Shown here piece by piece: positions 17,885-27,133 of a DNA stretch of 64,000 nucleotides (position 1 is the first letter of the stretch; every line of letters starts with the position of its first letter). Source of the DNA: Glycomyces tritici (lineage in GTDB: Bacteria; Actinomycetota; Actinomycetes; Mycobacteriales; Micromonosporaceae). The position numbers were made by a program, and so were the translations under genes. The notes beneath the pieces are model-generated. The model was not told the DNA's origin. It ran no database searches and saw only the letters and a list, made by a program, of their open reading frames with translations. Where the stretch lies: assembly GCF_030403505.1 (NCBI RefSeq), contig NZ_JAUEMJ010000001.1:619762-683761 (forward strand). Direction: 5' to 3'.

Positions 17885-18690
17885 TGTCTGAACTCCTTGA
17901 TCGCCCTGGCCTGCCCCAACCCCGACTCGAACGCACGCCTGCAGGCCTTCACCGGTTCAACGGCTTCAACGAACCGCGACTCACCAGGAGCTTCGAAGTA
18001 AGCGAGGTCAGGGTCCTCGTCATCAAGGAACGATAGTAGGTTGAACGGCGCGATCAGCGAGGGATGTGGCCCAGCCGCAAACGGTAGGTAGACGATCGTT
18101 ACATTTGGCCGCTCGTCGGCTTCCCACAAGTGCTCCAGCTGCTCGAGATCGCACCCGCCTCGGAGAACACCTTCCTGGAGCAACACTCGGATCTGCACGG
18201 CCTCGCCGCGGTCCTCAATCTCCTTCTGCCTGCGCAACCGCAGCTCGACCATCTTTTCCGCCTCCTCCGGAGGAAGCTGCGAATTCCGGTCGTGGAGGCC
18301 GCGCATATAGCGCTCAGATTGGAACAGGCCGGGAACCAATGTCATCTCGTGCAGGTCGAGCTTCACCGCTATCCGCTCGAAACCGAGGTAGGGGCTGAAC
18401 CCTGCCTTCACCCAGGCTTCCGCCGATTCCGCAAAGCTCGTGTCATCTAGCACGTCCCAAAGTCGCTGGAGCTCGAACTTCTTCTGCGGAGTCGCCTCGA
18501 AGAGGTCGCAGAGCGAACCGATCACCGGGTAAGTCAGGTTGGTTCGCTCGCCCTTCACCAGCCGCGAATAGGTCCGAGTGGAGCCACAGATCTTGATGAT
18601 CCGAATTTCATTCGCGGGTATACCCGCCGAGGCACGCATCTTGTCGAGCTCGCGCCCGATCTCGCGGCGAAGCGCTCTTGCATCTGCCAT
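17881..18690 (-). CDS. XRE-family helix-turn-helix regulator with DUF5753 domain
   Basis: A 269-residue regulator of the large actinobacterial XRE/DUF5753 class. The first 65 residues form the helix-turn-helix (ARALRREIGRELDKMRASAG, then a recognition region around TRTYSRLVKGERTNLT). The remainder is the DUF5753 domain, with LVPGLFQSERYMRGL and the typical RLRRQKEI segment. The ATG is selected because the DNA-binding domain begins there. The recognition-helix region is less typical than usual (ICGSTRTYSRL instead of an S-x-E-R motif), so DNA specificity may be unusual. It forms an operon with the DUF397 gene behind it. Confidence 0.88.
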   Translation of the reverse strand: MADARALRREIGRELDKMRASAGIPANEIRIIKICGSTRTYSRLVKGERTNLTYPVIGSLCDLFEATPQKKFELQRLWDVLDDTSFAESAEAWVKAGFSPYLGFERIAVKLDLHEMTLVPGLFQSERYMRGLHDRNSQLPPEEAEKMVELRLRRQKEIEDRGEAVQIRVLLQEGVLRGGCDLEQLEHLWEADERPNVTIVYLPFAAGPHPSLIAPFNLLSFLDDEDPDLAYFEAPGESRFVEAVEPVKACRRAFESGLGQARAIKEFRQ

Positions 18691-18917
18691 CCGCTGAGTA
18701 TCACACGAATCCGTTGCCACACAACCACCACGAAACGGTCGGCAGTTTTGGTCGGCAGTACGCCGATCAGGATTGCCGAGCACGTGCGCCCAGCTTTTCC
18801 GCCGTGCCATGACCTGGGGTTTTGATCTTGATTCGACCTTGTGGATGGACCTATCTTCGTTGCATCGCACCTTCTCCACCAGAAACCCACCAGAGGCTTC
18901 AGCGAACTGGAGGCACC

Positions 18918-19244
18918 ATGCAGCAGTATCCGAGTATCGAGCACGATCCGCGTCCTTCGCCTGTCCCCCATGTGAACGAGATCGGCGTTGTCCTCTTCGA
19001 ATCGACTCGCGTCCGCTGCATCCTCGACCATGACTGGGGCACTGTCATGTGCTTCCGCGTCGCCTCTGGCGAGCCCTCGATCTATCTCGGAGTCCTCACC
19101 GGACCGGATACCGGCTCGGCCAACCTCCACCTCGTCACCGAATCGCGTTGGCGTTTCCCGACTCCGGAACTCCGCGAAGCCTTCCGCCAAACGATCCTGG
19201 CCCTCTACCGCAGCTGGAGAGCCCAGACTCAATCTCATCCCTAA
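18918..19244 (+). CDS. Small hypothetical protein (108 aa)
   Basis: A short protein beginning MQQYPSIEHDPRPSPVPHVNEIG, with an exact GGAGG six bases before the ATG. The body has alternating hydrophobic strands (VLFESTRVRCILDHDWGTVMCFRV) ending in REAFRQTILALYRSW. No motif or membrane segment is recognised. It is divergent from the XRE/DUF397 pair, and such small proteins often accompany those loci. Its 16-base leader AACTGGAGGCACC is almost repeated in front of the next small gene, suggesting common origin of the upstream regions. Confidence 0.65.
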   Translation: MQQYPSIEHDPRPSPVPHVNEIGVVLFESTRVRCILDHDWGTVMCFRVASGEPSIYLGVLTGPDTGSANLHLVTESRWRFPTPELREAFRQTILALYRSWRAQTQSHP

Positions 19245-19540
19245 CCAACTCGGGCGCGGCGGTGGGACTAACTGCAATCTCAGTCCTCCACAGACACGGT
19301 CGCGCTCGTCAGACGTCTCGTTTGCGCGGCCTCCCCAGGGGGTTCGGCGCCGAGGCACTTCACGGCCGCGTCCGGCGATGGTGGGTCCCGGGCGCGGCCA
19401 CCTCAATTCACAACCCACGTTCTACGCCGCGGCCATGATCGCGTGGCGCTCAATCGAACGGAGAACTGTCAGTGGCCGTCTCTACGCTTTCCGCAACGGG
19501 CCTTGCTCGCCCGACAACTGCACAACAACTGGAGGCACCG

Positions 19541-19855
19541 ATGTCCGCACCTGAACTCGAGAACCTCGCCGATTCCATAACCGCCCTTGCCGGAGCCCGC
19601 ACACGCATCCCGCTCAATCACCTGCTCCGCGAGACCGCGCTGAACATCCTCATCCTCGCCCGCATCGCCTCGAACCGTCTGGACGACCGGCTCCGCCGTG
19701 AAGAGATCGAATCCGCGGCCGACCACCTCGTGACCCAACTCCGCCACGCCGCTTGGGAACTCCCGACCCTGCCTCCGCACGCGCCGCCTTCACCGCCCGA
19801 TCCGGCACCACCACCACCACCGGCCTCGCCGCCGCTGCTTCCCCCCGCACGCTGA
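19541..19855 (+). CDS. Small hypothetical protein with Pro-rich tail (104 aa)
   Basis: The ATG follows an AACTGGAGGCACCG leader with a strong ribosome binding site. Residues 1-70 look helical (ELENLADSITALAGARTRIP, then LRETALNILILARIASNRL). The last 30 residues are mostly proline, serine and alanine. The function is unknown. The 296 bases between this gene and the preceding small gene hold nothing I recognise. Confidence 0.6.
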   Translation: MSAPELENLADSITALAGARTRIPLNHLLRETALNILILARIASNRLDDRLRREEIESAADHLVTQLRHAAWELPTLPPHAPPSPPDPAPPPPPASPPLLPPAR

Positions 19856-19867
19856 CCGAGACCGCGC

Positions 19868-19932
19868 CGCGGCTCACTTCACATGTTGATGGGGGTCGCG
19901 GCTCACTTCACCGCGTTGATGCGAGTCGCGGC
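19868..19932. repeat. 29-30-bp direct repeat, about 2.2 copies
   Basis: The unit CGCGGCTCACTTCACNNGTTGATGNGAGT occurs at 19868 and 19897 with a partial third copy (CGCGGC) at 19927. The second copy forms the last codons of the thioesterase gene, so the repeat probably arose by local duplication of the gene end. Confidence 0.65.
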
Positions 19933-20427
19933 AGTCCACTGCAGCAGCCACTCGGGCACCTGAAGATCTGGCGGGAATCCGCCGGCGAGCTTTTCGAGCT
20001 CGTCGTGCTCCACCGAACCCCCGGATCGCTTCAGGAACCGGGTGCGCACGAAGGCCTGGGCGTACACCGTGTCGCCAACGCAGAAGGTCTGCTCGATGTA
20101 TCCCCAGCGCTCGTCGAATCCGAGCACTCGGGTCCGAAGTTCGAACATCTGCCATGGCCGCAACGATTTCCGGTAGGTGATGGTCTGCCCGGCCACGACC
20201 GGGTACCAGCCCTGCTCCTTCATCTTCGCCCAGAATCCGGATCGCATCATCAGATCGATACGGCCGAGGTCCATGATCGTCAGGTAGCGCCCGTTAGTCA
20301 TGTGCCCCAAGGGATCAAGATCGTTCGGCATCACCCGGAATGGAGTCGCGGCCGTATCCCAGATCTCCAGCGCCTTCCGACGCCGCAAACGCATCCAGAG
20401 GAGAAGCAACCGAAAGTAGAGGTTCAA
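19903..20427 (-). CDS. Acyl-CoA thioesterase, hotdog fold (4HBT/FadM-like)
   Basis: A hotdog-fold protein. The active-site region is PNDLDPLGHMTNGRYLTIMD, matching the D-x-x-x-H-(V/M)-N-N-x-x-Y pattern of 4-hydroxybenzoyl-CoA thioesterase relatives, followed by RIDLMMRSGFW. A hydrophobic and basic N-terminus (NLYFRLLLLWMRLRRRK) may place it at the membrane, as in remembered homologues. The start is uncertain: a TTG just before that segment is used (174 residues). An ATG 144 bases further upstream would overlap the divergent gene, and an internal ATG at MRLRRRK would also keep the domain. The natural substrate is unknown. Confidence 0.72.
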   Translation of the reverse strand: MNLYFRLLLLWMRLRRRKALEIWDTAATPFRVMPNDLDPLGHMTNGRYLTIMDLGRIDLMMRSGFWAKMKEQGWYPVVAGQTITYRKSLRPWQMFELRTRVLGFDERWGYIEQTFCVGDTVYAQAFVRTRFLKRSGGSVEHDELEKLAGGFPPDLQVPEWLLQWTAATRINAVK

Positions 20428-20550
20428 CAGAGCACCGCCGATAGTCCTGTAGACATGCTTACCCAGCAGACAAGTTACCCGACAGTAGCATGATGCCGCC
20501 GCACGAGAAAACCTTCGCCCGCGAACACTTGCCGCCGATACCATCCGTAA

Positions 20551-21291
20551 ATGATTGAGCTTACCGACCATTTCAGCGGCAGCGCGGCGGCCCGCTACGA
20601 CCAGAGTTCGTCCGAGATGTTCGCGCCCGAGAAGGTCGACCCGGTCGTCGACATGCTCGCAGATCTGGCGGGAACCGGACGCGCACTCGAGTTCGCCTCC
20701 GGCACAGGCAGAATAGCCCTCCCACTCGCCGCTCGCGGCATCCCGGTGAGCGGCATCGACCTCTCACCGGACATGACCGCAGAGCTGCGCGCCAAACCGG
20801 GCGGCCAAGACCTCGACATCACGATCGGCGATATCGCGTCCACCCGCATTGACGGCGACTTCCGCGTGGTCTACCTCGTGTTCAACACGATCGGCAACCT
20901 CACCTCACAAGACGCACAGGTCGCCTGCTTCGAGAACGCCGCGGCCCATCTCGAACCGGGTGGCTGCTTCGTCATCGAGAACGGCGTTCCCGACCTCCGC
21001 CTCATCCCGCCAGGCCAGAATGCAGTGCCGTTCGCCATCGGACCGCGCAAGTTCGCCTTCGACCTCTACGACTGCGCGACCCAGCAGATGAGCTCCAACT
21101 ACGTCACCATGAACGACGACGGCACCGCAAGCCAGAAGTCCATCCCGTTCCGCTACACCTGGCCCGCCGAACTCGACCTCATGGCCCGCCTCGCCGGCAT
21201 GACCCTCCGCAACCGCTGGGAAGACTGGGCCGGCACCCCCTTCACCCACGAAAGCCGAAGCCACGTCTCCATCTGGCAAAAGCCCACCTGA
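20551..21291 (+). CDS. Class I SAM-dependent methyltransferase
   Basis: A 246-residue methyltransferase with motif I in ALEFASGTGRIALPLAARG, the acidic loop VSGIDLSPDM, motif IV around VVYLVFNTIGNL and a C-terminal WEDWAGTPFTHESRSHVSIW. It is near the usual length for stand-alone small-molecule or cyclopropane/UbiE-like methyltransferases. The ATG lies 11 bases after a TACCAT box, with no ribosome binding site seen, so the message may have a very short leader. The substrate is unknown. It is the last gene before the defence island. Confidence 0.83.
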   Translation: MIELTDHFSGSAAARYDQSSSEMFAPEKVDPVVDMLADLAGTGRALEFASGTGRIALPLAARGIPVSGIDLSPDMTAELRAKPGGQDLDITIGDIASTRIDGDFRVVYLVFNTIGNLTSQDAQVACFENAAAHLEPGGCFVIENGVPDLRLIPPGQNAVPFAIGPRKFAFDLYDCATQQMSSNYVTMNDDGTASQKSIPFRYTWPAELDLMARLAGMTLRNRWEDWAGTPFTHESRSHVSIWQKPT

Positions 21292-21353
21292 GTTGACTGC
21301 GTCATCTGAACGCCGCAGTGCTACACCGGCGGCCTGCGATCGGTCACCGTTTA

Positions 21354-21395
21354 GGTAGCGCCCTCTCGATCGGTGGCGAGAACCAACGCGCTACC
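21354..21395 (+). other. Imperfect hairpin upstream of the defence island
   Basis: A 7-bp outer stem GGTAGCG/CGCTACC and a 5-bp inner stem TCTCG/CGAGA, separated by internal loops, lie between the methyltransferase gene and the first island gene. It could be a weak terminator or an operator. About 140 bases remain between it and the island start, in which no convincing promoter was found. Confidence 0.35.
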
Positions 21396-21534
21396 GGGGA
21401 TCCAGTGATTTGAGGGTCGGCTTGAAGGCCACCGACACTATCGGTGAACCACCCTTGGACCCGTTCAAGTCTCAATACTCCGTTACCCTCGAGCGAGATC
21501 TCCCTGAACGCCTCCCTCACCTCCAAGGCAGGTC

Positions 21535-23145
21535 ATGACCATCGATTGGATCTACGAAGTCCCCACGGCGGGCCGCAAACACCTGCCACCGGACGCTCGG
21601 TATATGGAAGCCCTCAGCAGTCAGGGCTACCGACTTGAGGTGGCCATTGCGGATCTGGTCGACAACTCGATCGATGCCGGTGCCGAGAACGTGGCGGTCC
21701 GCTTCCTTCGGGATCATGACCGGCTCGTCGGCCTGCTCGTGATCGACGACGGCCGGGGCATGGCAGAGGACGATCTCGACGTGGCGATGACCGTCGGTGG
21801 ACGACGGAACTACGACGGGCGAGCGCTTGGCATGTTCGGCACCGGCTTGAAATCGGCCTCGCTGAGCCATGCCGCTTCGGTGACGGTCGTCAGCAGGACA
21901 CGACACCTCGGAGCAGTAGGACGCCAGTGGGCCATGGAGCGCGCAGTCGAAGGGTTCCAATGCGATATCGTCGCCCCCGGATATGCGCAGTCGCTCATCG
22001 ACCGCTACTCGTCACGACCGATTGAAGATCAAGGCACGATCATCCGGTGGGATGAGGTGAAAGACTTCCCTCGGCACGGTGGCGCGGGCCAGACAGATCG
22101 ATACCTGCATCGCACCATCAACAAGCTCGGTATGCACCTCGGTCTGCACCTGCATCGATTTCTCGCCCGCGACGACTTCAGTATCACGATCGCGGTGGAG
22201 GACGTATCAACGGGCGCCCAGTACGTCAATTTCGGCGTACGACCGATGGACCCCTTCGCATATCCGGTGCCAGGCCATCAGGAGTACCCCCTCCGGTTCG
22301 CAGCCGATGTTCCCTCCGTTGGTTCGATACCTTTGACTGCGCATATCTGGCCGCCGAAGTCCTCGCTTGACGAGTATCGAGCCGTTGGCTCGGTCATGGA
22401 GCGGCAGGGTTTCTACTTCTACCGCCACGATCGGTTGGTGCAGGCAGGAGGCTGGAACGGTTACCGGCAACCCGAACAGCACCTCGCTCTCGCCCGAATC
22501 GTCGTGGACCTCCCAGAAGAATCGGGAGACGTATTCCGACTCACCGTGAAGAAGGAGGGAGTGGAGGCCGGTCCCGCGTTCACTTCCGCCCTCGAAACGG
22601 CTTGCAGCAGCGGAGAACGCACGTTCGGCAGGTTCCTGGAGGAGGCCGAGGAGGTCTATCGCGAGGCCCGCAAGCGGGAAGGTTTGAAGCGCAAATCGGT
22701 GATCGGACCAGGAAAAGGGTTCGATCCCGTCGTGAGAGAGGCCATCGAAGAGGAACTCCCCCTCATCCCGGGCGAGCAACCGATCACCGTGCGCTGGCGA
22801 CATCTCGACGATGGAGCCTTCTTCGACATCGACCGCGACGGTCGAATGATCGTGTTGAATCGCGATTACCGAGAAGCGGTCCTCGCCGGCCGCCGCGGTG
22901 GCCTCGACGATGCCCCTCTGTTGAAGTCTCTGATGTACCTGCTGCTCCACCAGGTATTCGAGAAGGAGTACAGCGGCAGCAGAGAGAAGGACAACCTGCA
23001 AATGTGGCAGGCCGTGCTGCGGTCAGCGGCAGCGGCCGAGGTCGACCATGGGGTCGCAGACGGCCTCGAGACCTGGCTCCGAGTCCTTGGACCGCCGAAT
23101 TCCAGCGCACCTGACCATCGAACGGCGGACGACGCTCTTGAGTGA
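21535..23145 (+). CDS. GHKL ATPase, MORC/MutL/Hsp90-like, first gene of the defence island
   Basis: A 536-residue ATP-binding protein of the GHKL fold. The N-box is EVAIADLVDNSIDA (residues 35-48), the G1 box IDDGRGM (70-76), and the G2 lid motif GMFGTGLKSAS (99-109). The central part resembles the S5-like transducer of MutL/MORC proteins. No nuclease domain is visible in the C-terminal half, which fits a MORC-type ATP-gated clamp acting with the nuclease encoded next. Iyer, Abhiman and Aravind (2008) predicted such ATPases in restriction-modification-like operons. The stop overlaps the downstream start by 8 bases. Codon use is more mixed than in neighbouring housekeeping genes, consistent with transfer. 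Confidence 0.87.
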   Translation: MTIDWIYEVPTAGRKHLPPDARYMEALSSQGYRLEVAIADLVDNSIDAGAENVAVRFLRDHDRLVGLLVIDDGRGMAEDDLDVAMTVGGRRNYDGRALGMFGTGLKSASLSHAASVTVVSRTRHLGAVGRQWAMERAVEGFQCDIVAPGYAQSLIDRYSSRPIEDQGTIIRWDEVKDFPRHGGAGQTDRYLHRTINKLGMHLGLHLHRFLARDDFSITIAVEDVSTGAQYVNFGVRPMDPFAYPVPGHQEYPLRFAADVPSVGSIPLTAHIWPPKSSLDEYRAVGSVMERQGFYFYRHDRLVQAGGWNGYRQPEQHLALARIVVDLPEESGDVFRLTVKKEGVEAGPAFTSALETACSSGERTFGRFLEEAEEVYREARKREGLKRKSVIGPGKGFDPVVREAIEEELPLIPGEQPITVRWRHLDDGAFFDIDRDGRMIVLNRDYREAVLAGRRGGLDDAPLLKSLMYLLLHQVFEKEYSGSREKDNLQMWQAVLRSAAAAEVDHGVADGLETWLRVLGPPNSSAPDHRTADDALE

Positions 23146-24112
23146 CTCACGATTTCCCGGATTGGCCTGGTCGACCGTCGAGGAACAACTCGCCGATGGG
23201 ATGGGCGTCCGATACCCCCTCTCCAATGGAACCGGCCCGGAGGTCCACTATGACGTCGAAGACGGTGGCGACGGAATCTCACTACTGGTCGGGCTGGACC
23301 GTACCCAGAAGCCGCCACGGTCCCCACTGTCAGCAGTCAAGGTCGACACGGTGTTCCTCGATGGTCGGCGTTCGGCGCGTTTCAGCACCACCCGACCCGA
23401 GCTCTTGCGTGACTTTCATGATCTGGTGATGGCGATTGCAGAACGCATTGTCATCAAGGGCGCCTCCCTCGAACGCGCCTTCGACTCAACGGTCCACGCC
23501 TGGAACGCCCTGCTCGATCGGCCGCGATCGATGAGTATGCAGCAGCGCCTGGGACTTCATGGAGAACTCGCGGTACTTCAGTGTCTGGCCGAACAGGAAG
23601 GGTGGCCTGCGGCCATCGACGCATGGGTCGGACCTCAGGGTGAGGAGCACGACTTCGCGCTGGCCGGCTGCGATCTCGAGGTGAAGACCACCGCTTCAGA
23701 GCTGCGTCGACACACGATCCATGGCGTCGGCCAGCTCCAGGAGAAAACAAATCGTCCATTGTGGTTTATTTCTCTCCAGCTCACCCGAAGTGGCGGAAGC
23801 GGTACGACTTTGAGTGAGTCGGTGGGGGCGGTTCGTCAAGCCACCGCAGACTCAGACCTCCGTGCGCTGCAGAAGCTGAACGACGCGTTCACGGCGGTTG
23901 GCTTGAACCCTGGCCATGTCGACGACGAGCACTGGACGATTCGCAACGATCCCCTGGTGCTATCCACCACCTCTATGCCCCGGCTCACGCTCGAGATGCT
24001 TCCCGCCGCGACTTCCGGTCACATTGCAGCGGTGGTCTACGACGTGGACGTGACCGGGGCGCAATCCGCGGACGACTGTCCGATCGACCTTTCAACTCTC
24101 CGACTCCCATGA
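23138..24112 (+). CDS. PD-(D/E)XK motif protein (DUF4420), predicted nuclease
   Basis: A 324-residue protein of the DUF4420 family. A probable restriction-endonuclease-like core is seen as LHGELAVLQCL, then EEHDFALAGCDLEVKTT, i.e. an upstream Glu, a central Asp and a Glu-x-Lys pair. A TTG start in the ATPase stop region is chosen because the family domain starts there. An ATG 90 bases upstream would overlap the ATPase gene by about 100 bases. In related islands this family sits between the GHKL ATPase and the Z1 helicase, as here, and is the likely DNA-cleaving subunit. No activity can be shown from sequence. Confidence 0.8.
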   Translation: MSDSRFPGLAWSTVEEQLADGMGVRYPLSNGTGPEVHYDVEDGGDGISLLVGLDRTQKPPRSPLSAVKVDTVFLDGRRSARFSTTRPELLRDFHDLVMAIAERIVIKGASLERAFDSTVHAWNALLDRPRSMSMQQRLGLHGELAVLQCLAEQEGWPAAIDAWVGPQGEEHDFALAGCDLEVKTTASELRRHTIHGVGQLQEKTNRPLWFISLQLTRSGGSGTTLSESVGAVRQATADSDLRALQKLNDAFTAVGLNPGHVDDEHWTIRNDPLVLSTTSMPRLTLEMLPAATSGHIAAVVYDVDVTGAQSADDCPIDLSTLRLP

Positions 24113-24128
24113 TCGTGAGGACCAAGCC

Positions 24129-27086
24129 GTGCATGAAGTCTCTGACGTCCGAGTCGCCCTCCACCAGGCCGTGCTCGGCGACATGGCGACCAGCAAACCG
24201 AAGCGCCTGCAGAAGTCGCTGACATACCAGGCGGAGGACATCGAGCCTTCGGATCTGGCCAGGTCTTGCGCGTCAGAAGACGACTTTCGGCAAACACTCC
24301 GCGAAGTCTCATCGACGGACCGGCTGGTCGACATGTGGCGAAAGCGCCTGACCTCCTGGGACTATGCGGATGGGCCATCCTGGTCCCAGGCCTCGTCTCG
24401 AACCGAGGAACGTCGAGGAGACATCTACGATCGCCTGGAACTGGGACCGGAGACGCGCAAGCTCCTCAGTCAACTGATTCCGGTCTATAAGACCGAAGCA
24501 CCGGTCGTGATCAGCGATACGCATCGGGAGTGGTATTCGACTACCGAGCTGCACGGACGTGAGTGGTATTGGCCCAAGTACCTGGACCTCCTGTCCGCGA
24601 AGGGTTGGCTCGACCACGCCATCGGCGCCGTCAATGACGCCTCGGGTAAAGTCGTCGAACGCCTGGCCAACCCCTCGGATCCGGAGATCTACCAGTCTCG
24701 GGGGCTCGTCGTGGGACACGTTCAGTCCGGCAAGACCGCCAACTTCACCGGTGTAATCGCGAAGGCCATGGACGCGGGCTACCGCCTGGTGATCGTCCTC
24801 AGCGGCACCCTCAACATTCTGCGTGCACAGACCCAACGGCGGCTCGACATGGAACTCGTGGGCCGCGAGAACATTCTTCGTGGCGCCAGCGAGTTCGAGT
24901 CCGACTATGCGGACGATCCTGCGTGGGCGAAGGGGCAGTTCGCAACATTCGGAGCACTGCCGTCGGCGCTCGGCGGCTTCGACATCGTGCGAATGACAAC
25001 CTCGGTCGAGGACTACAAGAGCCTGCTGCAGGGGATCGTCGCTTTGGAATTCGAAAAGCAGGAGCCTGCACTTCCCTTGTACGATCCGCAGAATCTGCAC
25101 CGCTCCTCCGCACGCCTCATGGTCGTCAAAAAGCACAAGGGTGTGCTTGCGAAATTGGTCAAAGATCTCAACAAGATCAAGACGCCGCTCTCGGAGATTC
25201 CGGTCCTGATCATCGACGACGAGGCCGATGAGGCCTCCGTCAACACCTCAAACCCTGCTCGAACCGCGAAGCGAACTGCGATCAATCAAAAGATCTCGGA
25301 ATTGCTACGACTGCTACCACGAGCGCAGTACGTGGGCTACACCGCTACACCGTATGCCAATGTCTTCGTAGATCCCAGCGACGCAGAGGACATCTATCCG
25401 AAGGATTTCATCATCTCGCTTCTCCCTCCGGACGGGTACATGGGCGCCCGGGACTTCCACGACTTCGACCTTCCAATCGACGCTGAGGAACGAACCGTTG
25501 CCAACTCGAACGAGAAGTCGCACGTCCGCGACATCCTCATACAGGGCGAAAACGACGACCCCTGCCTGCAGGAGGCGATGGACATGTTCATCCTCACCGC
25601 GGCTATGAAGCTCTACCGTGAAGAAGAAGGTGGTTTGGGTGCAGGACACTTCACCCACCACACGATGCTCATTCACGAGTCGGTGCGCCAGTCGGTACAT
25701 CGCGAGCTGCTGGGACGCGTCACCAAGCTGTGGTGGGGTGCCGGTTATACGGGTGAGAACGGGCACGAGCGGCTTCGCCGGCTCTTCGAGAGCGACATCC
25801 TTCCCGTATCCCGAGCTCGAGCCAAAGGGGAAGCCGTCCCGTCGACCTTTGATGAGCTTGCCCGCCACGTGGGCACAGCGCTCAACCGCATCGGTGGAGA
25901 TGATCAACCGATCATCGTCGTCAACGGAGACAAGGACATTGAGACCGGAAAAGCCGACTTCGACAAGCGACCGATCTGGAAGATACTCATCGGTGGACAG
26001 TCGCTTTCGCGAGGCTTCACGGTCGAAGGGCTGACGATCTCCTATTTCCGACGGTCGACGAACAACGCCTCCACTCTAATGCAGATGGGCCGTTGGTTCG
26101 GGTTCCGCGACGGGTATCGCGACCTCGTGCGGCTCTATCTCGGCCGCGAAGAGATTGTAGGCCGGAGGAAAGTTGACCTATACGAACTCTTCGAGGCGAT
26201 CTGTCTCGATGAGGAGGCCTTCCGCTCAGAACTTCGGCAATATTCGGAACCGGTCAACGGCGAACCGCAGATTCGTCCCAAAGATGTGCCGCCTTTGGTC
26301 TCCGCTCATCTTCCCCATATCAAACCGACCAGTGTCAACAAGATGTACAACACCCGCCTGGTGGAGCGGGGATCTGCGGGAGACTGGCACGAGCCCAGCG
26401 CCTACCCGAAACAGACTGCCGTCTCCGATCTGCGTCACAACGTAAACACGTGGACTTCAGTTTTCGAATCACTGTCCACCGAGCCCAAGGAGTTCTCCCA
26501 TCCTGGTGACGGCCGCGGTAAATATCGATTCTCCGCGCTGACAGGCGAACTCTCCGCCACGGAGTTTCTAAAGCTCGTCAGCGATCTGCGCTGGAGTGAC
26601 GACGGGGTTAGGTTCCTCCCCAACCTGGCCTTCCTGAAGAAGATCACCCAAGGCGAACGTCCGAAAGTGGATGATTGGCTAGTCCTGGCACCACAGCACA
26701 ACCTCGATAACACGTTCACGCTCGAAGTAAACGGACGCAGCTACTCATGGTTCGCCCGCGACCGCCGACGTGAATCGCTGTTCGGCGCGATCGGCGACCC
26801 AAAGCACCGCCCCGCAGCACTACGTATCGCCGGCGCGAAGACCGAGGTCGGGAATGAAGTCACGGAATCGATGAAGTCCCCCCGCCGAGGCGTGGTGGTG
26901 TTGTATCCGGTCGTCGAATGGGACAACCGTCTCGAAATTGGCGAATCAGGCGATATTGACCCTGGCAAATTGGTCATGACATTTGCTTTTGTGGCGCCCG
27001 CATCGAGCCAAAGTAGCGACGGACGCGTAGTCCGCTTTGAGGCGATCGACTCGGGGAAGGGACTGGTAATCGACGTCGGGGAGTAG
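24129..27086 (+). CDS. Z1-domain superfamily II helicase-like ATPase
   Basis: A 985-residue protein. Motif I is GHVQSGKT (196-203) and motif II IIDDEADEAS (361-370). Motif III is GYTATPYANV (403-412). The hallmark Z1 region is GGQSLSRGFTVEGLTISYF (622-640) with MQMGRWFGFRDGY (651-663) as motif VI. This pattern is characteristic of the Z1 family, seen almost only in restriction- and defence-type operons. The GTG start has GAGGA seven bases upstream and lies 16 bases after the nuclease stop. Likely role: ATP-driven translocation or unwinding that serves the nuclease and methyltransferases of the island. Confidence 0.92.
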   Translation: MHEVSDVRVALHQAVLGDMATSKPKRLQKSLTYQAEDIEPSDLARSCASEDDFRQTLREVSSTDRLVDMWRKRLTSWDYADGPSWSQASSRTEERRGDIYDRLELGPETRKLLSQLIPVYKTEAPVVISDTHREWYSTTELHGREWYWPKYLDLLSAKGWLDHAIGAVNDASGKVVERLANPSDPEIYQSRGLVVGHVQSGKTANFTGVIAKAMDAGYRLVIVLSGTLNILRAQTQRRLDMELVGRENILRGASEFESDYADDPAWAKGQFATFGALPSALGGFDIVRMTTSVEDYKSLLQGIVALEFEKQEPALPLYDPQNLHRSSARLMVVKKHKGVLAKLVKDLNKIKTPLSEIPVLIIDDEADEASVNTSNPARTAKRTAINQKISELLRLLPRAQYVGYTATPYANVFVDPSDAEDIYPKDFIISLLPPDGYMGARDFHDFDLPIDAEERTVANSNEKSHVRDILIQGENDDPCLQEAMDMFILTAAMKLYREEEGGLGAGHFTHHTMLIHESVRQSVHRELLGRVTKLWWGAGYTGENGHERLRRLFESDILPVSRARAKGEAVPSTFDELARHVGTALNRIGGDDQPIIVVNGDKDIETGKADFDKRPIWKILIGGQSLSRGFTVEGLTISYFRRSTNNASTLMQMGRWFGFRDGYRDLVRLYLGREEIVGRRKVDLYELFEAICLDEEAFRSELRQYSEPVNGEPQIRPKDVPPLVSAHLPHIKPTSVNKMYNTRLVERGSAGDWHEPSAYPKQTAVSDLRHNVNTWTSVFESLSTEPKEFSHPGDGRGKYRFSALTGELSATEFLKLVSDLRWSDDGVRFLPNLAFLKKITQGERPKVDDWLVLAPQHNLDNTFTLEVNGRSYSWFARDRRRESLFGAIGDPKHRPAALRIAGAKTEVGNEVTESMKSPRRGVVVLYPVVEWDNRLEIGESGDIDPGKLVMTFAFVAPASSQSSDGRVVRFEAIDSGKGLVIDVGE

Positions 27087-27133
27087 ACGGAGAATGGCAT
27101 CTGGAAAAGCTCGATCGAGGGTATGTGGGTAAT

